A DNA stretch of 64,000 nt from Pedobacter deserti (GTDB lineage: Bacteria; Bacteroidota; Bacteroidia; Sphingobacteriales; Sphingobacteriaceae), in the NCBI RefSeq assembly GCF_024436415.1, contig NZ_JAFMZQ010000001.1, positions 3,162,001 to 3,226,000 on the forward strand, given 5' to 3'. Below the pieces are notes generated by a model. The model was given only the letters and a program-made list of their open reading frames with translations. It was not told where the DNA came from and did no database searches. A program made the translations under genes and the position numbers. Below, one piece after another: positions 17,318-25,761 of the stretch. The stretch's first letter is position 1. Each line of letters begins with the position of its first letter.

Positions 17318-17782
17318 ATGAAAAATAAACTTGAATTTAGAAAGGCAACTTTAAAAGATCTGCCGGATCTTGCAAAGATGTTAGCAGATGACGAGTTAGG
17401 CGCAATCAGGGAAGACGTCGGCGAAGTTCTATCGGAACGCTATATCGGTGCCTTTGAAGCCATTAATACTAATTCCACTCATGAATTAATGATTGTAGAA
17501 ATGGAAGGATACATAGTAGGTACTTTTCAATTGAGCTTTTTGCAATATTTGACCCATCAAGGCGGTCTTCGTGCGCAAATTGAGGGTGTCAGAATCCACT
17601 CAAATTGTAGACGCCAAGGTATAGGAAAGAGAATATTTGAGTATGCAATTGGAAGAGCTAAAGAGAAAAACTGTATCATGTTGCAGTTGACAACGGATAA
17701 GCAGAGGCCTCATGCTATTACTTTCTACCAAAGTATTGGTTTCATCGCTACCCATGAGGGAATGAAACTAAACTTGCAATAA
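17318..17782 (+). CDS. GNAT-family N-acetyltransferase
   Basis: A 154-residue GCN5-related acetyltransferase counted from ATG 17318; the upstream ATG at 17294 would add eight residues of poor fit. Strand/helix pattern is complete: FRKATLKDLPDLAKML at the start, the acetyl-CoA pyrophosphate loop RRQGIGKR near residues 110-117 and the final TDKQRPHAITFYQSIGF block. The sequence LRAQIEGVRIHSNCRRQGIGKRIFEYAI resembles PhnO/aminoalkylphosphonate or antibiotic-type GNATs, but the acceptor is not known. It follows the methyltransferase by 52 bp. Confidence 0.9.
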   Translation: MKNKLEFRKATLKDLPDLAKMLADDELGAIREDVGEVLSERYIGAFEAINTNSTHELMIVEMEGYIVGTFQLSFLQYLTHQGGLRAQIEGVRIHSNCRRQGIGKRIFEYAIGRAKEKNCIMLQLTTDKQRPHAITFYQSIGFIATHEGMKLNLQ

Positions 17783-17867
17783 TGGGCAACCAACCTTGCT
17801 CAATCCATTTGTGTTAACAACCTTTATCTTTTTAGTATACCAATCGCTTAGTACTGTAGGGTTAACG

Positions 17868-18290
17868 CTAATGAGTGGCATCAATTTCCGCTATGATCTC
17901 CAGTTCCGCCCCATAGTCGTTTCTTGTCTGCTGAATACTTTGAATCCCAATCGTATAGCGAATCAACTTGCCCCCACCGGTAGTAGTCGTAGTGATCAGG
18001 CTGATAAACAATGTCAGGTATTCATCAAAGATAAGGTTGCATTTTTTGTCTACCCTTTTATAGAAAGAATCGGCGATGCAACATCATACTTTCCCTTTCA
18101 GGCTTGAAAGAAACCGTAGCTCTCTTCCAGTTCCGCGTCTCTCTCTCTTTTTGTTGTAAGCTTCCACCGTGAATGGGTAGGCTTCCTCATTTTTACCCGC
18201 TTTGAAAAGCAGCTTGTGACCCGGTTACCCGTCACGGTGCTGCAGCCGACGCATTCAAGATTAACGGCATCCTGCTAAATTCACTATTGC
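17868..18290 (-). pseudogene. Decayed gene with several frameshifts, unrecognised
   Basis: Minus-strand coding-like segments lie in successive frames: LECVGCSTVTGNRVTSCF, then KLLFKAGKNEEAYPFTVEAY, then KYDVASPILSIKG, then a longer stretch containing DKKCNLIFDEYLTLFISLIT and RYTIGIQSIQQTRNDYGAEL that ends at a stop at 17868. Joined, they would make a protein of roughly 140 residues broken by at least three frameshifts. I do not recognise the family. Just beyond, around 18318-18390, another minus-strand fragment reads LYNFGGSFSFTFKS and stops, which looks like the last strand of an outer-membrane barrel. The remaining sequence to 18472 shows nothing. Confidence 0.35.
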
Positions 18291-18472
18291 CGAAAGTGGC
18301 GGATACGTTTTTATGCATCAGGATTTGAAGGTAAAGCTGAAGCTGCCGCCGAAGTTGTACAGACGGTCCAGATGGCCTGAAATACCTGGAAAGCAGATTG
18401 TTTTCTATCATGCACTTCCGGCATTCCTGATCATGTATATCTTCAAATTACACAAAACGATTGCTATTCTAA

Positions 18473-20131
18473 TCAGTAGATATGACTTTTAATAAATTCC
18501 GCAACCTGTCTGGCAGGCATAATAAGCGTGCTTGTGCGACTAAACCTTGCAATGTTAATCCCATAAAATTTACCTGAACTGTCAAAAACCGGCCCCCCGC
18601 ATTCGTCTGCCCTGATCGCCGCATCATGTGAAAACACACCGTTAAATCCATCCAGCCGAAGGCTTTTTCCTCCTTCTGGTCGGTCTGCTGGGTGGTTACC
18701 TATCGGCCGTTTTGTCAATATAGCGCTTACCTCAAAATTATTCCCCTCACGGATTCCCCGAATGCCAATGGTATCACCGGGATTGTATTTAACAAGCTCT
18801 GCGCCATACTGCTCGGCTTTATCAATCGGAATCCCATTGATGCCGGTAACCTGGTCTCCCGCCTGTAGTTTGGCCATCGCCGCCGGGCTATTTGGAGCTA
18901 TCCGAGAAAGGATAATCTTTTCGTCCTTAAAATTCGCTGGTGCACCCAAATACCCTGCGCTGAACTTTCTGGGCAGGTTAAATTCAGCAGTACTGATCAC
19001 ACTTGCCTTTCGAACATCTCCCGGCAGGGGAGAAATCAGAAAATGTCCAAGAGCTTCCAGCTCAGCAACCGGCGCGTTTTTCATCGTACGCAATGGAATG
19101 CTATTTTTAAGTTCACCCGCTATGCGCAGCAGCACAAGATCATTTTCCACATCTCTTGCAGCTACTTCTGTGTTAAATTCCTTACCATTAACGGAGATTA
19201 CCGGATGATCGGCTACGATCGAATTTTTGCTGACAACTACAGATTTTCCGTCCACGCTAAAGGCTGTGCCCATAGCGCTCTGTGCCAGTTCATTGAACAC
19301 ACTTCTGATCTCTATGACGCTGTTCTTCCAATTGAATGTTAGCTCCTTAGTACTGACTGGGTCAACAAGATCAGGAACTGATGAAATCTTACCCACAAGC
19401 GGATCTGCTTTCACCTCATTGCTTGGTTCAGGCAATGCCTTGTAATCTTCGGCTACAGACAATAAATCCCAGTACTTCCGATAAGTGTCTATCGGCACCT
19501 CATAATTCTCATTCTCTGACAACTCACACCTGCTATGCATCGCTACTAAACGGCCCATGTAGTCAAATAGCGGCCCTCCGGAATCACCTGGCTCCATCTT
19601 GCAGCTCGATTGCACAAAACCCCATTTGGTAAGCACATTGACAATCCGGCCAAACCGTACTGAGGGGAACAACTGATTTAAAGTTTCAGGATAGGAAATG
19701 CTGATACAAGGCTCATTTACCTTTAAGCTGTATGACCAGCCCATTTCAGCAGCCGGCCACACACCTTTATCAATGATTTTCATCATCCCAATATCAGGTC
19801 TGACCTGCATATCGGCCAATCCGATTCTGCCTAATGCTGTAGCCATAACCTCCCTTCCATCCGGAAACCGAACCTTATAAGTTCTGCCCGGCTGAATAGC
19901 GTGAGCGACAGTTAGTATATGGCCTTCGGCACTTACTACCACCCCGCTAAACTGCGCACTATTCTGCGTTTTTCTTATCGTATCAAATCCCCAGACTCTG
20001 ACAGACGCTGAATAGGCCTTCTTGATACTTTGTTTAATTTGCACCTGAAGCTCAGCAATCCCATAATGCTGACTATTTGCATTTGGAACCAAATAGATCA
20101 AAAAGAAAAGAACACTCAAAAACACTTTCAT
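18473..20131 (-). CDS. Two-domain trypsin-like protease with PDZ inserted in a degenerate second domain (locus 2)
   Basis: A 552-residue exported protein (signal peptide to about residue 20). Domain 1 (about 35-225) is a complete Deg/HtrA-like trypsin fold: His77 in ILTVAHA, Asp113 in RPDIGMMKI, Ser184 in EPGDSGGP. Domain 2 starts at about 265 (MGTAFSVDGKSVVVSKNSIVADHP): the His position is Asn303, the Asp is kept (Asp331 in ENDLVLL), and after an inserted PDZ domain (about 405-475, IAPNSPAAMAKLQAGDQVTGINGIPI) the nucleophile motif is DECGGP with Cys511 instead of Ser. Domain 2 is therefore unlikely to be a normal serine protease. The gene is last in locus 2, after FKBP. It probably acts on periplasmic or imported protein. 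A paralogue with the same changes ends the other locus. Confidence 0.9.
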   Translation of the reverse strand: MKVFLSVLFFLIYLVPNANSQHYGIAELQVQIKQSIKKAYSASVRVWGFDTIRKTQNSAQFSGVVVSAEGHILTVAHAIQPGRTYKVRFPDGREVMATALGRIGLADMQVRPDIGMMKIIDKGVWPAAEMGWSYSLKVNEPCISISYPETLNQLFPSVRFGRIVNVLTKWGFVQSSCKMEPGDSGGPLFDYMGRLVAMHSRCELSENENYEVPIDTYRKYWDLLSVAEDYKALPEPSNEVKADPLVGKISSVPDLVDPVSTKELTFNWKNSVIEIRSVFNELAQSAMGTAFSVDGKSVVVSKNSIVADHPVISVNGKEFNTEVAARDVENDLVLLRIAGELKNSIPLRTMKNAPVAELEALGHFLISPLPGDVRKASVISTAEFNLPRKFSAGYLGAPANFKDEKIILSRIAPNSPAAMAKLQAGDQVTGINGIPIDKAEQYGAELVKYNPGDTIGIRGIREGNNFEVSAILTKRPIGNHPADRPEGGKSLRLDGFNGVFSHDAAIRADECGGPVFDSSGKFYGINIARFSRTSTLIMPARQVAEFIKSHIY

Positions 20132-20148
20132 GATTTATTAACTTTGGG

Positions 20149-20868
20149 TCACTTATCTGACAAAGCAGCAGATTTCACATTTAGCAATTCGACATCAAAG
20201 ATCAGTAAGGACCCACCCGGGATGCCTTGGCGGCCATTCGTTCCATATGCCAAATGGTACGGCACGTAAAATCTATATTTTGATCCCACAGACATCAACG
20301 GAATTCCTTGGATCCACCCGCCTATCGTATTTTTAAGCGGAAATGCCACAGGGTCTTTTTCACCATAGGTGCTATCGAAAACTTTTCCGTCGAGCAGTTT
20401 ACCTTCATAATGTGCTATAACTGTATCGGAAATGGTTGGCTTCGTTCCGGTTCCGGAAACCAAAATTTCATATTGTAAACCACCTTGAGTTGATCTTATT
20501 TCGGGTCGGCTTTTATTGGCTTTTAGAAAAGCCAGGCCATTCTTGATTGTAGCAGCGACTTTGGGGTTGACTTCCTCCATGATTATGATATCCATTTCAG
20601 CCTCGCTGAGGAGTACTTTGGAACCGTCGATAACATCAGCCGCGCCCAGCGAGAAAGCTCGCTTACTTATCTCCGTTACGCCTTGTTTAGCGTAAGATTT
20701 TGCAGCCTTTAAACCCATCGCGTAGCTTAAAGAGTCCTTTCTCGTTTGAAGCCCTAATGTGCTTCCCTCAACTTCAGATTTTTTGGAAGTTCGTCGCGAG
20801 TTAATCTGCGATTGCGCACAGGCTGTTGAAATGCTGCATAACACGATTAAAATAAGCAGATTGTTCAT
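20149..20868 (-). CDS. FKBP-type peptidyl-prolyl cis-trans isomerase, exported (locus 2)
   Basis: A 239-residue protein counted from ATG 20868, which gives a signal peptide (NNLLILIVLCSISTACAQS) and a 19-bp gap after the thioredoxin gene; the frame is open to 20895. An FKBP N-terminal dimerisation domain spans about 40-115 (DSLSYAMGLKAAKSYAKQGV), and the catalytic FKBP domain about 140-230 (DTVIAHYEGKLLDGKVFDSTY, GWIQGIPLMSVGSKYRFYVPYHLAYG). It resembles FklB/Mip-type periplasmic chaperone isomerases. Its place between thioredoxins and protease argues for a role in folding or unfolding of substrate or operon products in the periplasm. Locus 3 has no FKBP at this point. Confidence 0.92.
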   Translation of the reverse strand: MNNLLILIVLCSISTACAQSQINSRRTSKKSEVEGSTLGLQTRKDSLSYAMGLKAAKSYAKQGVTEISKRAFSLGAADVIDGSKVLLSEAEMDIIIMEEVNPKVAATIKNGLAFLKANKSRPEIRSTQGGLQYEILVSGTGTKPTISDTVIAHYEGKLLDGKVFDSTYGEKDPVAFPLKNTIGGWIQGIPLMSVGSKYRFYVPYHLAYGTNGRQGIPGGSLLIFDVELLNVKSAALSDK

Positions 20869-20887
20869 TTTCAGTTCCGTCTTAAAC

Positions 20888-22315
20888 CTAACCATTTTTG
20901 GCGAGTTCTATCATGGTCGACATTTCTTGCAAAAAAGCCTGTTCACCTTCTGCCCCACCGCCCGTAGAGCTAAAACGTATGTTGCCTGATTTATCAATCA
21001 CAAACTTGCTGGGAATAGCTATTACCTTAAAGCCTTTTGCTCCCGGATTCAAATTAGTCTCGGGATCTCTCATGTCCATAAGCACATTAAAGGTATAATT
21101 TTTACTTTTGATATATTCGGCTGCCATTTTAGGCGCTTCTGGTGTCTTTTCAAAGGTGTGAATAAATAAAAATACAACCTCTTTGTCGCTTCTGAATTTA
21201 TCGACAGCCGTTTGCATCATTGGAAAGGATGCTTTACATGGACCACACCAAGTCGCCCAAAAATCCAGAATAACAACCTTTCCCCGATAGTCACTTAAAC
21301 GTACAGTCTTTCCATTCAAGTCTTTCATAGTAAAATTAAAAGCAGGTTCCGATTTCATTCTTTTACTTATGTTCGACTTTATCCTTTCTTTCAATGCCAC
21401 ATCAAATTGCGTCTGCATTTCATCAAACCCAGCGTCACTACCTTTGTAGGCCATATAGGCTGGTTTGAATTTAGATCTTAGAGCCTCTGTGCCTCTTCCG
21501 TCGCGCATCTGCTGTTCCATGAGCGGATATGCTTCTTTCAGACGATTCATCCCGATAAGGTAATTCATATAGATATTCTGGTATTCATTTTTTGCATACA
21601 CATTTTCCGTGGGATACTCATAAAGCTCCTTTGCATATCTAAAACCTTCTTCGTACTTACCATTATGATAAAGTAAAAGACTAAAAATCCTAATGTATTC
21701 TTCATACCCGCTTGGCTTTACTTCACCGCGCCGTGCCAGGTCTGCAAAGGTTTTTCTGATAAGCTGTTCTCCTAGCTTGTAATCACGAGCATCAATGGCT
21801 TCACGTGCAGCATAGGAAAAGGCTTTGGTTTTGTACGTGCTATCTTTAATGGCGTTCAAATATTCCATTACTTTTTCAGGTCTATTTCTACCTAGAAAGC
21901 TAACGGCCACATAGTACCTGGATCCATCCAGGCCAAGACCTGTAAAACCCGGGGGGGTACTGCTCCATCTGCTTGTCATATTTTTAAATAACTTTTCCTT
22001 TTCGTTCGGATCAGGTTCATTGTATATTTGCGTGAACAATTCTTGAAACGCCGTCAAGCCCTGGGGATGCTTTTTAAGGATTAAGCTGGAGACCTCCGCG
22101 GCTTTATCGCGAGAACCTTTCACGGAATAATAACTACTCAACAGGATCAAGTCTGATTCGTCATCGCTCGAATAAAGCGCTGCCAGTTTTTTTTCTAACG
22201 CCACCGAGTCCTGCTCATTACTGAGCTGGGTTAATCTAGGGTTCGCTTGTGGCCGCTGCGCAATAGCGAAGCTTAATTGAAGCACAAATAAAGCGCCTAA
22301 TAGTATCTTTTTCAT
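20888..22315 (-). CDS. TlpA-like thioredoxin with long helical N-terminal part (locus 2)
   Basis: A 475-residue exported protein counted from ATG 22315 (MKKILLGALF, signal peptide to about residue 20). Residues 30-310 form a helical repeat region without recognised catalytic residues (patterns such as EEGFRYAKELYEYPTENVYAKNEYQNIY resemble TPR helices). Residues 323-475 form an AhpC/TSA-redoxin domain with the active site WCGPC at 356-360, inside VVILDFWATWCGPCKASFPMMQ-type context, and the later cis-Pro region KVIAIPSKFVID. It should act as a periplasmic thiol-disulfide reductase or isomerase. It is followed by the FKBP gene and preceded (10-bp gap to frame start) by another TlpA-like gene. 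Confidence 0.92.
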   Translation of the reverse strand: MKKILLGALFVLQLSFAIAQRPQANPRLTQLSNEQDSVALEKKLAALYSSDDESDLILLSSYYSVKGSRDKAAEVSSLILKKHPQGLTAFQELFTQIYNEPDPNEKEKLFKNMTSRWSSTPPGFTGLGLDGSRYYVAVSFLGRNRPEKVMEYLNAIKDSTYKTKAFSYAAREAIDARDYKLGEQLIRKTFADLARRGEVKPSGYEEYIRIFSLLLYHNGKYEEGFRYAKELYEYPTENVYAKNEYQNIYMNYLIGMNRLKEAYPLMEQQMRDGRGTEALRSKFKPAYMAYKGSDAGFDEMQTQFDVALKERIKSNISKRMKSEPAFNFTMKDLNGKTVRLSDYRGKVVILDFWATWCGPCKASFPMMQTAVDKFRSDKEVVFLFIHTFEKTPEAPKMAAEYIKSKNYTFNVLMDMRDPETNLNPGAKGFKVIAIPSKFVIDKSGNIRFSSTGGGAEGEQAFLQEMSTMIELAKNG

Positions 22316-22339
22316 TTTATTATCATTCAATATTATATG

Positions 22340-23386
22340 TCAATATTCACCGCGAACGGATGAAGCCTTTGCGGCTTTTTGTTCGAATTCAATCGCCTTC
22401 TTCTCATCACCAGCTTTTCTATACAGTGATGCCATTTGGTTATAGGTGTCTTTAAAAATCATACTCCAGGGATATTTATCTAATTGCGCCTGATAGCATT
22501 CGGCTGCAAACCTAAAAAAGGCGGGAGAGGGATTTTCAATATAGTTTATAGCATCCGTAACCGATGAGTAACGCGGGCCATCCGGATTGGCAGCGAACCA
22601 GTCTTTAGCAAATGCAATTGCCTTATCAGCATCTGTTTTAGCAAGACATACAAAAGTAAAATGCCCAAAACTATGTTGGTACTTAAGCCCAGGTTCTACG
22701 CGTAAAAAGCTGTCTATTCTGGCAAGGCAGCCTACCGGATTACCTGGTCGCCCCATGTACTTGTTCAGGGTTGAGACCACCTCATCGCCGTCCATCCTTT
22801 TTAACTCCATTTGTTTTTGTTTCCTTTCAGACTCTGATGCTAAATTCCATTTTCCGGCAATAATCTTAGGCAATACCTCGTCCAAACGTACGGGATGCCC
22901 GGTCCATGCAATTTTTCCGTCCCGGTCAACAATTACGGCATTTGGAATACCGGCTCCGCCACTGGCAAAATGCCAGTTATCGGCCATATCCCTTCCCTTT
23001 TGCGCCGCTACAAGAAAACGCATGTTATTCGTATTCCCCATCACAAATTTTTCAACATCTGCTAAAGTTGTACCGGGTCTTTCCATAATGCTACAGCTAA
23101 TAACTGTTAAATCCTCTTTATATTTTTCAGCAAGTTCAGAAAGATGGGGCATCCCCGCAATACAAGGGGCGCACCAGGTAGCCCAAAATTCCACGACGTA
23201 AACCCTGCCTTTTTTAAATTGGTCGACCTTATCCCCCTTTATCCATTTAGCAACAGAAAGTGCTGGTGCGGGATCACCAATTTTTAAAACGTTGCTTTTT
23301 GTCCCTGTGGGCGTTTGGCTTCGTACAGCAATGAAACTGCTGAATAATAGCACGATAACTATCTTTACAATTCTACTTGATAACAT
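22340..23386 (-). CDS. TlpA-like thioredoxin with N-terminal redox domain (locus 2)
   Basis: A 348-residue exported protein. After a signal peptide (to about residue 23) the thioredoxin domain comes first, with the active site WCAPC at residues 71-75 and the cis-Pro region GIPNAVIVDRDGKIAWTGHP. Residues 190-348 form a helical tail (TPR-like: PSPAFFRFAAECYQAQLDKYPWSMI). This is the reverse of the domain order in the other four thioredoxins of the window, and the active-site dipeptide is Ala-Pro instead of Gly-Pro or Gln-Pro, which usually changes redox potential. It lies between the PKD-like lipoprotein and the second thioredoxin of locus 2. Confidence 0.92.
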   Translation of the reverse strand: MLSSRIVKIVIVLLFSSFIAVRSQTPTGTKSNVLKIGDPAPALSVAKWIKGDKVDQFKKGRVYVVEFWATWCAPCIAGMPHLSELAEKYKEDLTVISCSIMERPGTTLADVEKFVMGNTNNMRFLVAAQKGRDMADNWHFASGGAGIPNAVIVDRDGKIAWTGHPVRLDEVLPKIIAGKWNLASESERKQKQMELKRMDGDEVVSTLNKYMGRPGNPVGCLARIDSFLRVEPGLKYQHSFGHFTFVCLAKTDADKAIAFAKDWFAANPDGPRYSSVTDAINYIENPSPAFFRFAAECYQAQLDKYPWSMIFKDTYNQMASLYRKAGDEKKAIEFEQKAAKASSVRGEY

Positions 23387-23468
23387 TGTATATTCTAATT
23401 TAAAATTATGTAAACTCCTCTCCTAGATTTCTGCTGAGAGCAGTGGCTAACCCTATTCCAAGCTTCAA

Positions 23469-24974
23469 TTAGCTTGGCTTTAATGCCATGTCTTTAATCT
23501 TTCCAAAACCTTCAATTACTTTTAAAGGAGTGGTTGTCATGTCGCCGCTGGTTCCGTTTACCTGTATCAAATAGACTTTCCCATTTTTCGCTGCCTCATT
23601 CCAGGTCGCAACGAATAGGAGTCTATTGCTTCTCGTATCTGTAGCGGTATAACCACCACTTCCATTATCTCTAAACAATTTCATCGCAGTAATTGACTCC
23701 CCTGCCGGCGCAGTAAATCCTGCCCGAGTATACAATATAGAATTATCGGCGATACTGTAGTTGTAATTGTAGATCTGACTTTCAGTAGCGTAGAAGCCTA
23801 TAGGAGCGATGGCTTCACCTAATTTACTGAGTTCAAAATATTTTGCCTGTAAAATATTTGGCATAACACTCATATCAATCAAAAACCGGTCTGGTGTTGC
23901 CGGTGTATTAAAATTTATGCCATACAACCATCGTTTAGATTTATCAAGATCTTCAAAGATAGTTACCTTATTGGCATTGGAGAACCCAGGTGCTGACTGA
24001 TCTCCATAGATCAATCGTTTATTAATTGAGTTCAGACTAAATCTGGCGCCAGCATTGGCATCAATAAAGGTGGTGCCCGTAACGACAAACTGGCCCAAAT
24101 TGATAAACCGCTTATTTAAAATATCGAAAAATATACCGGTTCGGGCACCTCCACTTGCTATACCCCCGGTCGGATCAACTTGGTAGCCTTTGTTATCGAC
24201 AACTACTTGCCCGAGATAAATATTATTATCCATAAAATATACCTTCCCGTTATTAATAAGCTGGAAGTTTGTACTACCAAAGATGCCCTGAATATTGGGT
24301 TCAGATGGGGGAGCACCAACAAACAGAGTGCTAAAGCTGATTATTTTTGAAAAATCGGAGTCGTACAGACCCGCAGCTTCCTTGGTTGAATACAGGAAGA
24401 CATTTACTCCATTAATCCCAATGGCTAAAGGCGGCCCCGGGAAAGCCGATCCGTTTGCCGCTTTATAAAGGTCTTTTAGCACTACATCGCTGGTTAAATT
24501 TTTTACAATTTCCGATGTCCTGAAATAACCAAGATCAGTGGTCCCTTCCGGCGTTTCATATACAACCACCCAGCCATATGGCAGTTTCTTAGCCACGGTC
24601 ACATTATAACGCATGAACGATTTTACGCCGTTGCTTTGTTTGGCCTGGAACTCTAAGGTATAAGTTCCTGGAGCCTTTTTAATCGTCTGCTTAAATGTTT
24701 TTTCGTTACTTAACGTATCTGAAAAGCCGGTATCTTCTGCGTAGATGCGCCACAAGTAAGTCTGGCTGTCTGTAGTTGTATTGCCAACGATCTTCGGATC
24801 AATTGTGACCTCATCTAGATTTTGTCTTACTTCAAAACTTGTTTTCTGGCCAACCGTATCCACAGTCAAATGTGGGAGACTGATCAGATCCATGTTGGTA
24901 TGATCCTTTCTGCAAGCGTAGAAAACGATGCATACCGCAACAAGCAAGCTATATTTTAATTTTAATGACTTCAT
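23469..24974 (-). CDS. PKD-like family lipoprotein (locus 2)
   Basis: A 501-residue lipoprotein with lipobox Cys21 (IVFYACRKDH). The N-terminal part (about 30-135) contains one or two immunoglobulin/PKD-like segments (QTYLWRIYAEDTGFSDTLSNEKTF; PGTYTLEFQAKQSNGVKSFMRYNVTV). The remaining 350 residues have repeated beta-rich blocks with many Asn, Gly and Tyr (KVYFMDNNIYLGQVVVDN; FINLGQFVVTGTTFIDANAG) and could form a propeller-like fold. It matches the PKD-like family seen next to SusCD pairs in Bacteroidota; its role is presumed to be surface-exposed substrate binding. The first gene downstream encodes a thioredoxin, and the DUF4843 gene is 18 bp upstream. Locus 3 has a paralogue in the same position. 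Confidence 0.85.
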   Translation of the reverse strand: MKSLKLKYSLLVAVCIVFYACRKDHTNMDLISLPHLTVDTVGQKTSFEVRQNLDEVTIDPKIVGNTTTDSQTYLWRIYAEDTGFSDTLSNEKTFKQTIKKAPGTYTLEFQAKQSNGVKSFMRYNVTVAKKLPYGWVVVYETPEGTTDLGYFRTSEIVKNLTSDVVLKDLYKAANGSAFPGPPLAIGINGVNVFLYSTKEAAGLYDSDFSKIISFSTLFVGAPPSEPNIQGIFGSTNFQLINNGKVYFMDNNIYLGQVVVDNKGYQVDPTGGIASGGARTGIFFDILNKRFINLGQFVVTGTTFIDANAGARFSLNSINKRLIYGDQSAPGFSNANKVTIFEDLDKSKRWLYGINFNTPATPDRFLIDMSVMPNILQAKYFELSKLGEAIAPIGFYATESQIYNYNYSIADNSILYTRAGFTAPAGESITAMKLFRDNGSGGYTATDTRSNRLLFVATWNEAAKNGKVYLIQVNGTSGDMTTTPLKVIEGFGKIKDMALKPS

Positions 24975-24992
24975 TTTCTTATTATTTAGTAA

Positions 24993-25751
24993 TTACGGGC
25001 ATGCGGAACATATCTGAATGGGTTGTCTAGGGTTCGCATCGTTAAGGATGGGATTTCCTGGGTTTGCCTGATTATAATCATACAAGGCTTTCGTTGCTCT
25101 CGCAGCAATAATTCCAATTGCTCTGTCAAGCTCACTAAGTGGTATTAAATCAAAATCCTTATATAAATCCTGGGAATTTAACAAAAACCGATGCTTATTA
25201 TAGCTGTATCCTCCCCAAAGGCCCGAATTCCAATATCGAAACCTAACCAATTGAGCGGTCCAATGAAATTGAAACGTCGGTCCCATGTCTATTTCATTAC
25301 GACGAATTCGTTCGCTTAATTGAAAATTGTCATTAGGTTCAAGTTTCAAAATCAATTTAACCTTCAAGTTTTTCAACCTGTCGCTGCGCTTCAGGGTAAT
25401 TGGAATTCTGGCCACTGTGGCACGAGCCGGAACCACGAAAGTTGCAGGAAGCTCATATTCTTCCGGTAAAGCGTTACTGGCAGGATCAACCGATATCTTA
25501 AATTCTCTGGGTTTATCTGAGATATAGCCCATGGTGTAGGCTAACATGCTTACTTTCCGTTCCAACACCGCATCATCTACGCTTGCAAAAGACACCACTA
25601 TAGAATCCCCTCGCGCCCCCTCGTTGAAATCTCCACTGATCATTAGCCGGCTAGTATCTTTATACTCCTTGTCCTGTATATTTTTTTTGCAGCCTGTGGC
25701 TAGGCAACCGAGCACAACAGCCGCAAAGAATAAGTGATAAATAGTTTTCAT
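24993..25751 (-). CDS. DUF4843 domain-containing lipoprotein (locus 2)
   Basis: A 252-residue protein counted from ATG 25751 (MKTIYHLFFAAVVLG), which gives a lipobox with Cys21 (LATGCKKN); the frame is open to 25778 and would overlap susD. The pattern (DSIVVSFASVDDAVLERKVSMLAYTMGYISDKPREFKISVDP, VPARATVARIPITLKRSDRLKNLKVKLILKLEPNDNF) is the DUF4843 family, an all-beta lipoprotein regularly found between SusD and PKD-like genes. Its function is not known; an accessory surface-binding role in the SusCD complex is inferred from constant gene order. The gene starts 10 bp after susD. Confidence 0.88.
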   Translation of the reverse strand: MKTIYHLFFAAVVLGCLATGCKKNIQDKEYKDTSRLMISGDFNEGARGDSIVVSFASVDDAVLERKVSMLAYTMGYISDKPREFKISVDPASNALPEEYELPATFVVPARATVARIPITLKRSDRLKNLKVKLILKLEPNDNFQLSERIRRNEIDMGPTFQFHWTAQLVRFRYWNSGLWGGYSYNKHRFLLNSQDLYKDFDLIPLSELDRAIGIIAARATKALYDYNQANPGNPILNDANPRQPIQICSACP

Positions 25752-25761
25752 ACATTTAAGT

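Noticed and set aside
17796..18107. 103-codon plus-strand open frame after the acetyltransferase gene
   Set aside because: The coding-like segments in this stretch read on the minus strand across several frames; the plus frame is their shadow.
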